DNA from: Apostichopus californicus
Lineage: Eukaryota; Echinodermata; Holothuroidea; Aspidochirotida; Stichopodidae
Length of the DNA: 64,000 nt
Reading direction: 5' to 3'
Assembly (NCBI GenBank): GCA_020650975.1
Contig: JAIPMN010000304.1
Coordinates: 1 to 64,000 of the forward strand
The notes below the pieces were generated by a model that did no database searches, was not told where the DNA came from, and was given only the letters and a program-made list of their open reading frames with translations. Below are positions 56,201 to 62,782 of this stretch, piece by piece (the first letter of the stretch is position 1; every line of letters begins with the position of its first letter). Position numbers and translations under genes: made by a program.

Positions 56201-59200
56201 TGCTTACCTCGTCGGACTTGACCTCTGACTCCGAAGAGGGCGGTGTGATGCTTCTTCCTGAATGTTTACGAGAGTTTAGAGGAGTAATGACAATAGCAGA
56301 AGAGGGTGGGACAGCCTCTGGTGTAGCTTCATTATTGCCTACAATTAAAAATCAACCAGACCCCTAAATCACAGTTTTTCTTTAAAAGTTCATTTTTACT
56401 TTTTTTAACATTCTTTGATGAGGATGGTGGTTGACTGTGATACTTTTATGAGCCATGAAAAAGCAGGTTTCAAAGAGAAGCTGGATGAAAGGGCATATAT
56501 TCATCATTAAGAAAAATTACAGAGGAAAAATCACAACTAATTCTTCTTAAACCACTCTTTTTCCTTTTTTTTGGGGGGGGGAGGGGAATATCCCTTGAGT
56601 TCATTAATCTACTTTGACAATTGTCATTTTTCAATTCTATTGTGGAGACTTTATATTCATGACATTCCAAGCTTTACAGATTCTGACCACCAGTTTCCTT
56701 GTCAATCATCACATGCCTAATAAAGACATAAACACCAAACTAAGATAACTAGCTAGCTAGCTCAGCTTGGTATATACATATGACTTGAATCAAATGAGAG
56801 TTCAGTAAGTCTAATCACATCCTGGCCAAGAGTGTCAAAACTGGGTTTTTTTCTTCACAATTCATAGTTATATTTTAAGGTTTTCTTTCAGCAGGTCTTT
56901 ATTTACATTTTTACTTTTGTGATGCATGCATCAGGAAAGAACTGTTATCATAGTTTTATCTTATTATTTTATTTTTCTTGGTGTGAAGGGAAGAACATTT
57001 CTCTCAAATTACCATAAAGCAGTTGGAAATATCAACTAAAACAAGCATAACATCTTTTCTTTGTAATAAACTCCGAATATTATTATATTCCAATATTCAA
57101 CAATATGTTAATTTGTCATACTTCTTCTTGAAATGCTTGAAAACAAGGCTTGAAAGACATACAACGTGATTTGTGAACCTTAATTTCAAGTTCAAGTTCT
57201 GCAATCATCAGAACTAAGAAAAATGAGAATTAAAATGAAGGCAGGGATATGAGCTTTCATGTCAAGCCGTAAGAAAGCATTGGAACGACAATAAATCGAA
57301 AGAAATCATACTTTTAAGACTCAAAATTAGTAACTGTTGTCTTTCCCATGATCACCTTTTTGCATTTGCTCAAGAATTAAGTACAGGGTTGGGAGAGGAG
57401 AGGGGTGAATAAAACATTACAGGTCACGGTCAATGCAACATCTTCCCGGTCAAAAATACAGAAAAAATCACTTCTTTCTTCCCTGTTTTTTTTTTTTGCA
57501 GTCTCTGTTTTCCAAGTTGTTATTTTTGGTTAATGACACAAGAAAAATTCACGAGATGGTTAAAAAATCTGTGTGAGGTAAGAGTAAGGGGATCTGAACA
57601 AAAATTTTGTACAGTAAAGCACGGTACACAATTTAAGGAGACCATCAAACAAATGACAGATGTTACCACCAAGAACCATTCTTTAGAATATATAGTAATA
57701 TTTAAGAACAAGATTTTGAAAATTGTTACAATGGTGCCAGTCCTTGATATTTTTTTTTCTTCTATTGGGGGTGGGGGGTGGGTTTATGGAGAGGGTGCGC
57801 ACTGGATTGGATGGTGGATAAAATGTGGTCATCATTCAAGGTGCTATTTTCTCACCTAATTTAGGAATGAGACTGGCCGGTAATTTTTCGGGCAAACTAA
57901 TATCGTGCTTTCGGAGGACTACGAGATGCATGGCTGTGCAGAACTCTTCAAGATAGAGCGTGCCGTCTTTGTTTACATCCGATAATTGCCTGTTAGAAAT
58001 GAAACAATAATCATCATCGTTAGAAATAAAATAAAAAATTTAAATTGCGACGGTAGAAATCTAACTTTATTCACTAAAGAATTCCCAATCATTTTTGCTG
58101 ATTAAAAAGAGCAAGGGGGGACAAGAAAAATATGAAATTGTTTTAATGAATGACAATGAGGTTAATTTGGAAGGAATGGCTGCTTAAAGTGTATAGAACC
58201 AGCAACAAATAAATCCTGATAATGGTGGATACAAATTTGGTGGACAAGGGTATTTTTTATTTGGGGGGAGGGGTAGGGGTGAGGTGAGGATAGGGGAGAC
58301 AACATTTAACACCTGTTCACCCATTTCCCAAAGTTTCCATTCACCCATAGATAAAAATTGCATCATTTAATCTTCTTGCTTTTAGACGGCAACCACATTG
58401 CCTTCAAATATATATATTGATTTCAAATCTGTTTGCAGATATTGGTCGATAATAAACTAACATATGCCCATATGATTAAAAACTTTGACTATAATTGTTC
58501 TCAACACAAGACTTACCATATTTGGGATAACTCATATGTTGGAAGCTTTGACTTCTCAAAGAAAGCTTTAGCATCTGGACCTGTTGATAAATGAAAAGCC
58601 AGGCAATGAAACAATTAAACTCAACTACAACCTGTCATTTTCTATTGCAGCAACCACAAAACCCCAAATCACCAAATTTGAAACAACAGTTGTTATTATT
58701 TTGAAAGAGTACAATTTCAGACAATTCGGTTTATTCGTTTTTTTTTTTATGCAACGCATAGAAAAACATATAGGCTATCTTAAAGAGACCCTATAGACAA
58801 GGGACAGTGGAAGGGGGGAAATACTTTGAGGGAAAAAGGGACATGCAACTTTGATTGCCGGAGGAAATATAAACTAAGTTTGCTCAAAACATCCCGAAAA
58901 ACTAACCCTCTGTGCATCCTGTACAAAACAATTCCAGTATTTGAATGTTTCTTGCCTAAAGGCCACTATTTAATTTGCATATTTTCTTAAGTTTACAATA
59001 ACATGGCAATTTTAATTACATATTTGCCCTCAACAAAAGAACACTATCTAGATTGGACAAGAAAACTTTTGAGATACAACCATAGAATAAGGTAGTTTGC
59101 ATTACCAACATACTATTGTGACCCCCCCCCTCCCCCACCCCAAATCCCATCAGAATGAACTCACTATGACTAAAAACACATATTAAAACCAAGCTTAATA

Positions 59201-62200
59201 AGGACATTGCTTTTTAATTTACTGGTAAAAGTCACATGATTTTGCCAATTTTCAAATCTCACAAATATTCATCTGAAACGTTAAAAATGACCAAACTCTG
59301 ATACTATGGTCTTGAAAATATTTTTGTTCCTTTGTAGTCCATTATATCAAACATTCGCTATATATCAGAGCAAAAATGCTTTTTTTTTTTATTTTCAACA
59401 AAGCTTCACAATTATTTCCAAGCTGCTCATTCCATCTCTTATTTGATTAGTGTTTTATTGTTTCTTTGGTTTCTTATCTATTATATTTCTTATTCTTATT
59501 ATCCACTCTAATCCCCTTACATCTATCTCTTGGTGTTCACCATGCTCATTAACCTGTCTGTATTCAGTGCGTGTTTTTGTCCTTTCTGTTACTGTACATT
59601 ATTTGTCATTTAGCCTCTGAAGAAGATCCTGCTAGGATTGAAACCTCAGGCCAACTTACTTTGACACATTCTCTTACACAGGCTCTCTAGTGGATAAGCA
59701 GTTTGCTAACAGTTTTACATTATTTGATCCTTATTCTTATGTAAGACACATATCTATTGTGCTTCCTTTGTTTGTTTGTTTGTTGGTTTGTCTGTTTGTA
59801 TCTCTACTGTACTTCACTTGATGTAAATCTGAGGTGACCTCTTTGGAGCCGTTTAGAACTGAGACTGTTACTCGTCCATACCTTTAATTGATAAAGCTAA
59901 ATCCTGCTGCAGATTCTGAAACTGTTGCGTGTAGTATTTTCGTTGTTCCTTGGTGATGACCCAGGGGTCGTCTTCATCTTCTTCCTTCCCCTTGGGCCCG
60001 TCTACCTCGTCCTTCTTTTTCTCGGCAGCATCGTCCTCGGTCTCTTCGGTCGCCACGGGAAACTGGGCCCATGAGTTGTCCATGTCGATGGGCATATTGG
60101 GAGCTGAGAATAATAGAGATCAACGGTGTTCGTTAATTTACAGGGAAAAAAAATAGATTGACAGACACCGAGACTTGACTTTTTAAAGCCCAGGTCCCAC
60201 GATACCGGACCATACAGTTTATAACAATCTGCAATCCTGTAAACATTGTCTCTCTTACCGATTTCACATATTTCACGTATTCTTTTGACTACGATACTAA
60301 TCTAACCCTCGAGCTCAACAAGAACATCTTTTGGGTCAACTGTTCCTTGTAAACATATCTTCCTCATCGCAAGACTCCCAGTAAATTATGATTAGCGGAG
60401 AGTTTAATGGAGGCATCTGAGCTTCTGTCTCTCCCATCAGATATTCTGATCACGGTAGAGGAGATGTCATCAACGCAGTACGTTCACAAATTCCAAGTAA
60501 ATACCCTTCCCCCCCCACCCTCAGGGAAGATATTAACAACTGTGTCATTTACCTTGAGGGGCCAACGACAGGATTGGATTACTGGGACCACACTGCGATA
60601 AGAAAACCCTAAACTTGTTTTTCAGCATTTCAATTCCTAGAAAGATTTCTTGTTGAATTAACCAAATCCATCCATTATTCCTCAACAGTAAGAATGTTAC
60701 TGATCACAATGAGATGCTTTTTAGACTAGACTGTGTTGCCAAGAGAAGGTCAACAAGATTGACGATGTGTTTCAATACTCACTATTTTGTCACCCAGCGA
60801 TATTTGCTTCTTCTTTTTTTATTCATATTAGTATCAATTTTCCAAAAGACAAATTATATAAAAAAATGAGGTTCTAGAAAATCCCAATCAAAAAGAATGT
60901 AGCTAAATTTAGCTCAAACTTGAAGCTTATAACATAAGTCTATACCAGCAATTATGAACCCAAAACTTATAGAAAGTTTTTCATCTCTTGAAAGAATTAA
61001 AATGAGAGAGTGATTCATCATTTAAGTTCCATACACAACATTTTGTCACCCAGAACTTTTTTTTTTATGTTTTTTTATTGGTGTGTTCATTTTAGTATTA
61101 ACCTCACCGAAGAGAAAGATCCTGGTAATGTCAAGAGTTTGACTTTTTGTTCCATTATGATATTAAATGAAACTTCATTTCGCGTTCGTTACCATAATCG
61201 AGCTAATGAACTAGAGTGTTATGTCAGTTCAGTTCTGAAGAGCATAAGCAAATTTTCATAACAATCAACTCTTCCCAAAAGGTTGCTTTAAAAGCAGATT
61301 GGTTACCATAGTTACCATGCTACTTGAAGATGGCACATGCAACAACACTGTGAAAGGATTTCTTATCAAGTACCAACTAGCTGTACAAGGAATCTTCTAT
61401 AAGGACAAACATTGAAGGGGAAAAAAAACAGTCTATTTCCTTCCTTCTGTTTTTTCTACCTGGCAACCAACCTTCATGGCAATCAAGTTCAATTCGATAT
61501 TTATGCAATGAATCATCATTTCTAAATGGTGGCAACTACCATGTCAAAGAAAGTTACGACATCACTGAATTTATTTGTTTTCACTGTATTTATTTCATTT
61601 TTATCGTTTTTGGTTTTTGTGAAGCGCTTTGATACTTTTTGTGATTTAGCGCTATATAAATGACGTATTTATTATTATTTATATTTACTGAATTAGCAGC
61701 ACAAATTTGGTATGATTTGGAGCAGACTGTCATCCCCCCAAACCCCCAACCCCAACCCCCCAAAAGGGAATATTTTAGTGAGCAAGCAATGTGATACTTC
61801 CAGAGGAGATGAAGATAATAAGAATTACGAGGTGAAAACCCCACTCTCAATATCTTGATCCTAAAGTTCTCTATATACAGTAGTTTGAAGGTGACTTTGT
61901 TTGGCTAGAGAAGGAAATGGATCACTGCAGTACGTGGTTTGTGATGTTATTATTTCCTCCCATAATGGACGTTTTGGGTGCGGGGGGGGGGGGGTGTTTC
62001 AGGGTATGATACGAATGGCAAGTCTTCTTTGCTGTGTTTGTACTCAAAATTCAAGGCTTCATAGATTTGTTTTCAAGAACATTATTTGCTTCTTAAAGAA
62101 GCTAGTAAGAGACATAAAGTGGGGAAGATACTCTTAAAGGCATTGAAGACTCGCGCACAAAGAAACGTCTCATGCCGGTATTATGACCTAGTTTCGAATG

Positions 62201-62782
62201 AGGTGTAACAGAAGTGTTAGACACCACCATCGATCCCAGAAAATACACACACAGCTTTCTACCGTTAAGTATACACTAGTGTACAGTCATTACATACAGC
62301 TACGCTCAATACCCACAACACAGTGTACATATAATAGCAGCGATGGACATCGCAGGTCTAGATAAAAGATAACAAGGTATCACCTTTCATTGCTGTCTGC
62401 ATTTTGTAGCAACACGAGCAAAACGTCATTTGCAAGCAACAGAAAGTTAACTTTTTCAGATGGCGGCACGCGGTTGGGGCGAGTCTTCAATGCCTTTAAA
62501 GACCCTTACTCAATACTCAAGTTTATGCATGTTACCTTGAGATCTGCTCTTGTCAAATTCAGCCCAGCCTTCGTCGCCGACCTGAGATGGGCCACTCGGT
62601 CCTCCCCTCCTTGCACCATTCTCCCCCTTGTTGGTTAACGGGGTGCTGGCTACCGGCGCGGCTGTCGTCCTTGCCACTCCGACCGGTGACACCGGTTCCT
62701 GGGCGAGAGCCTGGTGCGGAGAAGAAGCATTGGCTAGTAACGGCTCTGGCGAGGCGGAAGGCGAAGAGGATGGAGAACAATC
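29025..62782 (-). CDS. REPS1: REPS1/REPS2-like endocytic adaptor, 3' portion (15 exons, spliced)
   Basis: This is a spliced minus-strand gene and the span includes introns. Fifteen exons with GT-AG junctions join with matching phases into 1992 nt (663 residues plus TGA). In order the product has a Ser/Pro-rich linker (residues 1-127 of this part), an EH domain (about 128-222) with the core QIWQLSD and EF-hand loop [12 protein letters not shown], a long disordered region with Pro-rich SH3-ligand-like stretches, and a C-terminal coiled coil ending RPFHKINNS. Vertebrate REPS1 shows the same order: [39 protein letters not shown], and a C-terminal coil beginning KDKKAIQASIR. Known family role: REPS proteins bind RalBP1 and, through EH domains, NPF-containing endocytic proteins, linking Ral GTPase to receptor endocytosis in the cytosol and at membranes. 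The start codon and first EH domain are off the right edge. REPS1 and REPS2 cannot be told apart here; an invertebrate probably has one ancestral gene. Confidence 0.93.
29774..29880 (-). CDS. REPS1: REPS exon n: charged segment before the C-terminal coiled coil
   Basis: The acceptor is CTCTTTCTCTAG and the donor AAAAA|GTGAGT; it enters in phase 0 and leaves two bases. It encodes [34 protein letters not shown] and K, a Lys/Arg/Asp-rich linker that leads straight into the coiled coil. The split lysine codon (AA|G) joins cleanly to the last exon. Confidence 0.9.
30550..30780. repeat. Tandem repeat, about 70-90 bp units, about three copies
   Basis: Units carry TATAGACACACATATAT-like, ATCTCACCCATGTCCTGGGT and GATATACAAATAAACAT blocks. 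Unit lengths differ because of short deletions. It lies in the intron between REPS exons m and n. Confidence 0.82.
30986..31349. mobile_element. TTAA-flanked MITE, copy 2
   Basis: The 364-bp copy has the same orientation as copy 1, with ends TTAAAGGGTGTGAAGACTCG and GCGAGTCTTCAAATGCCTTTAA-like sequence. The inner part (ACCACCATCGATCCCAGAAA, TAGACACTAGTGTACAGTCA) is almost identical to the other copies. It lies in the REPS intron between exons m and n, only about 110 bases from exon m. Confidence 0.88.
31457..31534 (-). CDS. REPS1: REPS exon m: [12 protein letters not shown] proline-rich exon
   Basis: This 78-nt exon is phase 0 at both ends, with acceptor TTTCCACCCTCAG and donor TTACAG|GTAAGA. 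It encodes [20 protein letters not shown] and [14 protein letters not shown] is a consensus-like class of SH3 ligand. It probably corresponds to the [20 protein letters not shown] region before the C-terminal coil in vertebrate REPS1, which is the part reported to bind RalBP1 (family knowledge; alignment here is only by eye). Confidence 0.88.
32286..32417 (-). CDS. REPS1: REPS exon l: Gln/Ser-rich segment
   Basis: This 132-nt exon is phase 0 at both ends, with acceptor TTTTTTTTAG and donor GAAAGT|GTACGT. It encodes [40 protein letters not shown] and STES. The KRAMSMDE run is a plausible R-x-x-S phosphorylation context (inference). The intron-side sequence stays open past the donor, so the exact 3' boundary rests on GTACGT and on the phase of the next exon. 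Confidence 0.82.
32807..32866. repeat. Short tandem repeat (CTACAAAACT)n
   Basis: Imperfect repeats of CTCTACAAAA and CTACAAAACT, about five to six units, in the REPS intron between exons k and l. Confidence 0.9.
33422..33489 (-). CDS. REPS1: REPS exon k: [16 protein letters not shown] proline-rich exon
   Basis: The 68-nt exon has acceptor TTCCATCACAG and donor GCTCAG|GTGAGT; two bases go in and it ends on a codon boundary. It encodes [20 protein letters not shown] plus AQ. The IPPRP sequence corresponds to the AVPPRPQPSQAPGP-type SH3-ligand stretch of vertebrate REPS1. It is too short to be noticed as an open frame by itself; phase fit with exons j and l supports it. Confidence 0.87.
35747..36090. 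repeat. Tandem duplication, 172-bp unit, two copies
   Basis: Both copies contain AAAGTAAAAATCTGTTTGAG, TGAAGGTACTCGTCAAGTAT, GAATATCGGATCTG and TCCTGGATCTGGATTACTGA, and end with TTTATTTGTCAAG. Each copy also holds smaller inverted GGATCTGGAT/ATCCAGAT words. It lies in the intron between REPS exons j and k. Confidence 0.92.
36156..36178 (-). pseudogene. Ghost of exon j: degraded copy of the [10 protein letters not shown] coding stretch
   Basis: 23 bases match exon j (36351-36373) at 20 positions, all three changes being transitions, and weaker similarity continues on the proline side. Read on the minus strand it gives [12 protein letters not shown], compared with [12 protein letters not shown] in the exon. 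It is an intronic remnant without a credible splice pair around it. Confidence 0.5.
36318..36547 (-). CDS. REPS1: REPS exon j: [21 protein letters not shown] block
   Basis: The acceptor is CCTTCACTCTAG and the donor AGTTAG|GTAAGG; one base goes in and one comes out. It encodes [20 protein letters not shown], a Glu/Asn-rich stretch, then [20 protein letters not shown] followed by NQMEEL. The last block aligns with [23 protein letters not shown] of vertebrate REPS1. R-x-x-S contexts (HNRAAS) could be basophilic-kinase or 14-3-3 sites (inference). A degraded partial copy of the [10 protein letters not shown] coding region lies about 190 bases downstream in the next intron. Confidence 0.93.
38171..38936. 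repeat. Minisatellite, 70-bp unit, about 11 copies
   Basis: Tandem 70-bp units, each with TATTAAATACTTAAGTATTATC, then AACTTAAGTCTATGGGAACAGGGCAGCAGGCAT. The central AATACTTAAGTATT is a perfect 14-bp palindrome. Left copies are nearly identical (ATGAGGTAAATATCAACTAT form); right copies diverge and change in length (TAAGGTAACCATCGACTAT form). It lies in the intron between REPS exons i and j. Confidence 0.97.
40098..40255. repeat. Tandem duplication, 94-bp spacing, two copies
   Basis: GATTTTAATGAAAGTTGACG and CAAGCTTACATAAAGAACTA plus GAATATAAAACGATGTTGGT recur after 94 bases with a few changes. A poly-T tract separates the two copies. Confidence 0.9.
42515..42557 (-). CDS. REPS1: REPS exon i: short exon with a PPPPR-type SH3 ligand
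   Basis: This 43-nt exon has acceptor TCATCTGCAG and donor CTCCAG|GTAAAA; two bases go in and two come out. It encodes [13 protein letters not shown]. The PPPPR sequence resembles the proline-rich SH3-binding elements for which vertebrate REPS1 is known (Crk/Grb2 binding). The phases on both sides join it cleanly to exons h (or g) and j. Confidence 0.82.
45160..45312 (-). CDS. REPS1: REPS exon h: Lys/Thr/Ser-rich segment, phase-symmetric
   Basis: The acceptor is CCCCCTTCACCTAG and the donor GGCAGG|GTAAGT. It takes two bases in and leaves one out, so it fits exactly between exons g and i, yet can be left out without shifting frame. It encodes [17 protein letters not shown], then a Thr/Ser/Asn-rich stretch with [11 protein letters not shown], ending NNTLHHEGQ. 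No clear counterpart can be pointed to by eye; the corresponding vertebrate stretch is variable. Support comes from open frame, strong splice sites and phase fit. It may be a cassette exon. Confidence 0.78.
46139..46238 (-). CDS. REPS1: REPS exon g: conserved [10 protein letters not shown] block
   Basis: The acceptor is GGTGGGTTAG and the donor TTTCTG|GTGAGT; it enters in phase 0 and leaves one base. It encodes [20 protein letters not shown] and then [13 protein letters not shown]. The first half aligns with DTAIVHPVPIRMTPSKIHM of vertebrate REPS1, a short conserved block in the otherwise disordered middle of the protein. Confidence 0.92.
48062..48137. repeat. Compact nested hairpin, 76 bp
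   Basis: The outer arms CAGGGCAAATTTTTAA (48062-48077) and TTAAAAATTTGCCCTG (48122-48137) are perfectly complementary. Inside is a second stem, GTCCTGG / CCAGGAC (48088-48106), with a short loop. It is pre-miRNA-sized or could be a tiny MITE. It lies in the intron between REPS exons f and g and interrupts a chance open frame on the plus strand. Confidence 0.7.
48222..48278. repeat. AT-rich (TA)n low-complexity tract
   Basis: Runs of TATATATA broken by short AAAT/GAT units; simple sequence in the intron between REPS exons f and g. Confidence 0.9.
48488..48730. repeat. Diverged tandem duplication, about 140-bp spacing
   Basis: Shared order of CCACC(A)CTT, GAGAGTxATGxAGAGAGxxTTTCTTAAC, ATATATxACCAA/ATATATCAACAA, then CTTCA and CTACAAA blocks in two neighbouring stretches. 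Old and diverged. Confidence 0.6.
48984..49082 (-). CDS. REPS1: REPS exon f: NWATFQD segment
   Basis: The exon is 99 nt, phase 0 at both ends, with acceptor TTCACATTTCAG and donor GACCCC|GTAAGT. It encodes [20 protein letters not shown] and then [13 protein letters not shown]. The W-x-x-F-x-D motif aligns with EQWETFSE of vertebrate REPS1, and the ending SPDP aligns with APADPD just before the exon-g block. Because it is symmetric it could be skipped without a frame change. Confidence 0.9.
49359..49514 (-). pseudogene. Decayed PHD-finger-like coding fragment
   Basis: A minus-strand frame reads [40 protein letters not shown] and [12 protein letters not shown]. The spacing follows the C-x2-C, C-x2-C, W-x-H-x2-C, C-x2-C zinc-ligand pattern of PHD fingers, but only about half of the ligands remain. 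PHD fingers occur at the ends of several invertebrate retroelement proteins, so an inserted element fragment is more likely than a host gene. It sits in the REPS intron about 280 bases upstream of exon f and is not in phase use with it. Confidence 0.5.
50030..50510. repeat. Dispersed repeat, copy 2
   Basis: Partner of 19650-20110 in the same orientation, sharing the blocks described there and ending with CCTAAAGTCATCCTTT(G)ATAG, which also matches a third fragment at about 52935-52960 (GCCTAAAGTAATCCTTTCAG). It lies in the intron between REPS exons e and f. Confidence 0.7.
50717..50862. mobile_element. Long imperfect palindrome, foldback/MITE-like, 146 bp
   Basis: The left arm (about 50717-50770) and right arm (about 50800-50862) are inverted copies. 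Shared blocks are TCTATACTGT, TTTCATGTC-like, TTCAAAGCACTC, TACTGAC and AGTATGAACA. The right arm carries about nine extra bases near the loop. The ends TA-CTGT...ACAG-TA would fit a TA target site (Tc1/mariner-like), but a hairpin RNA origin is also possible. It lies in the REPS intron between exons e and f. Confidence 0.75.
51455..51800. repeat. Diverged tandem duplication, 184-bp spacing, with G-rich tail
   Basis: TTTGCCT-ACATACATGCT, AAAG(A/G)GAT(A/C)CAATAGCTA, CCTTGTCACA and a long G/A-rich run ending GATAGAGAGGGTAAAA occur twice; a third partial start (GATTTGCCTG) follows. It lies in the intron between REPS exons e and f. Confidence 0.8.
52963..53278. other. Probable assembly artefact: duplicated flank around a 10-N gap
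   Basis: About 138 bases (ACAGACTAAAACACAAATGA through GGAAGACTTTACC) precede a long poly-G run and ten Ns at 53125-53134, then repeat almost exactly to about 53273, where poly-C follows. The second copy has a small AGG insertion. This pattern is expected from a gap between overlapping contig ends at a homopolymer. Confidence 0.88.
56208..56338 (-). CDS. REPS1: REPS exon e: Ser/Pro-rich segment after the EH domain
   Basis: The acceptor is TTAATTGTAG and the donor GACGAG|GTAAGC; two bases go in and the exon ends on a codon boundary. It encodes 43 whole codons beginning [13 protein letters not shown] and ending SESEVKSDE, with a basic RKHSGRS stretch in the middle. The segment is predicted disordered by eye and has no recognised domain. 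Its place directly after the EH domain and its phase fit between exons d and f support it more than its sequence does. Confidence 0.88.
57856..57989 (-). CDS. REPS1: REPS exon d: EF-hand loop and C-terminal half of the EH domain
   Basis: The acceptor is TTTCTAACAG and the donor AATTAG|GTGAGA; one base goes in and one comes out. The exon encodes [20 protein letters not shown], then the helix [24 protein letters not shown] that closes the EH domain (vertebrate [25 protein letters not shown]). The EF-hand loop [12 protein letters not shown] has Asp at position 1, Asn at 3, Asp at 5 and Glu at 12, so calcium coordination looks possible. Confidence 0.96.
58517..58580 (-). CDS. REPS1: REPS exon c: central helix of the EH domain
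   Basis: This 64-nt exon has acceptor TTATCAACAG and donor ATATG|GTAAGT; it takes two bases in and leaves two out. It encodes [20 protein letters not shown], followed by the pocket tryptophan whose codon is split across the intron. Vertebrate REPS1 has [20 protein letters not shown] at this place. The tryptophan is the conserved residue that lines the NPF-peptide pocket of EH domains (established for the family), so ligand binding is probably kept. Confidence 0.95.
59605..59710 (+). repeat. Possible retroelement-derived fragment
   Basis: TAGCCTCTGAAGAAGATCCT followed by GCTAGGATTGAAACCTCAGG resembles the widespread CTGAAGAAG...GAAAC sequence found near 3' ends of Penelope-like and similar retroelements. 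The flanks are AT/TTC-rich and give no further support. It lies in the REPS intron just upstream of exon c in genomic order. Confidence 0.4.
59882..60103 (-). CDS. REPS1: REPS exon b: acidic linker and start of the second EH domain
   Basis: The acceptor is TTATTCTCAG and the donor AAAG|GTATGG. The phase takes two bases in and leaves one base out. The encoded stretch has a second aromatic motif (SWAQFPV), a highly acidic/lysine run, then [18 protein letters not shown], which matches the opening helix of the second EH domain of REPS1 ([14 protein letters not shown] in vertebrates). The final residues DLALSIK run into the next exon, where the G-x-x-x-x-FF element of EH domains follows. This is one of the most diagnostic exons of the gene. 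Confidence 0.95.
61610..61690 (+). repeat. LINE/SINE-like 3' tail
   Basis: GAAGCGCTTTGATACTTTTT, then TTAGCGCTATATAAATGACG and a run of TTATTATTATT. GCGCTATATAAAT followed by ATT repeats is a common 3'-end pattern of CR1/L2-type LINEs and their dependent SINEs in marine animals (family knowledge). No 5' part is recognisable. Confidence 0.6.
62134..62499. mobile_element. TTAA-flanked MITE, copy 1
   Basis: A non-coding element of 366 bp bounded by TTAA and terminal inverted repeats AGGCATTGAAGACTCGC / GCGAGTCTTCAATGCCT. The inner sequence is shared with copies at 30986, 9310, 3060 and 8425. TTAA target sites plus short inverted ends suggest a piggyBac-type non-autonomous element (inference). 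It lies in the REPS intron between exons a and b. Confidence 0.88.
62536..62782 (-). CDS. REPS1: REPS exon a: Ser/Pro/Ala-rich linker before the second EH domain
   Basis: This is the first exon of the gene in the window, transcribed right to left. The acceptor is a pyrimidine-rich stretch ending CTCCTCCAG and the donor is CTCAAG|GTAACA. It enters in phase 0 and leaves one base, giving 82 codons that begin [14 protein letters not shown] and end [11 protein letters not shown]. The low-complexity Ser/Pro/Ala composition matches the variable linker between the two EH domains of REPS1, and the WAEF motif resembles the short W-x-x-F-type motifs of endocytic adaptors. Plus-strand reading frames here are antisense shadows. 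Upstream exons are not in the window. Confidence 0.85.
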
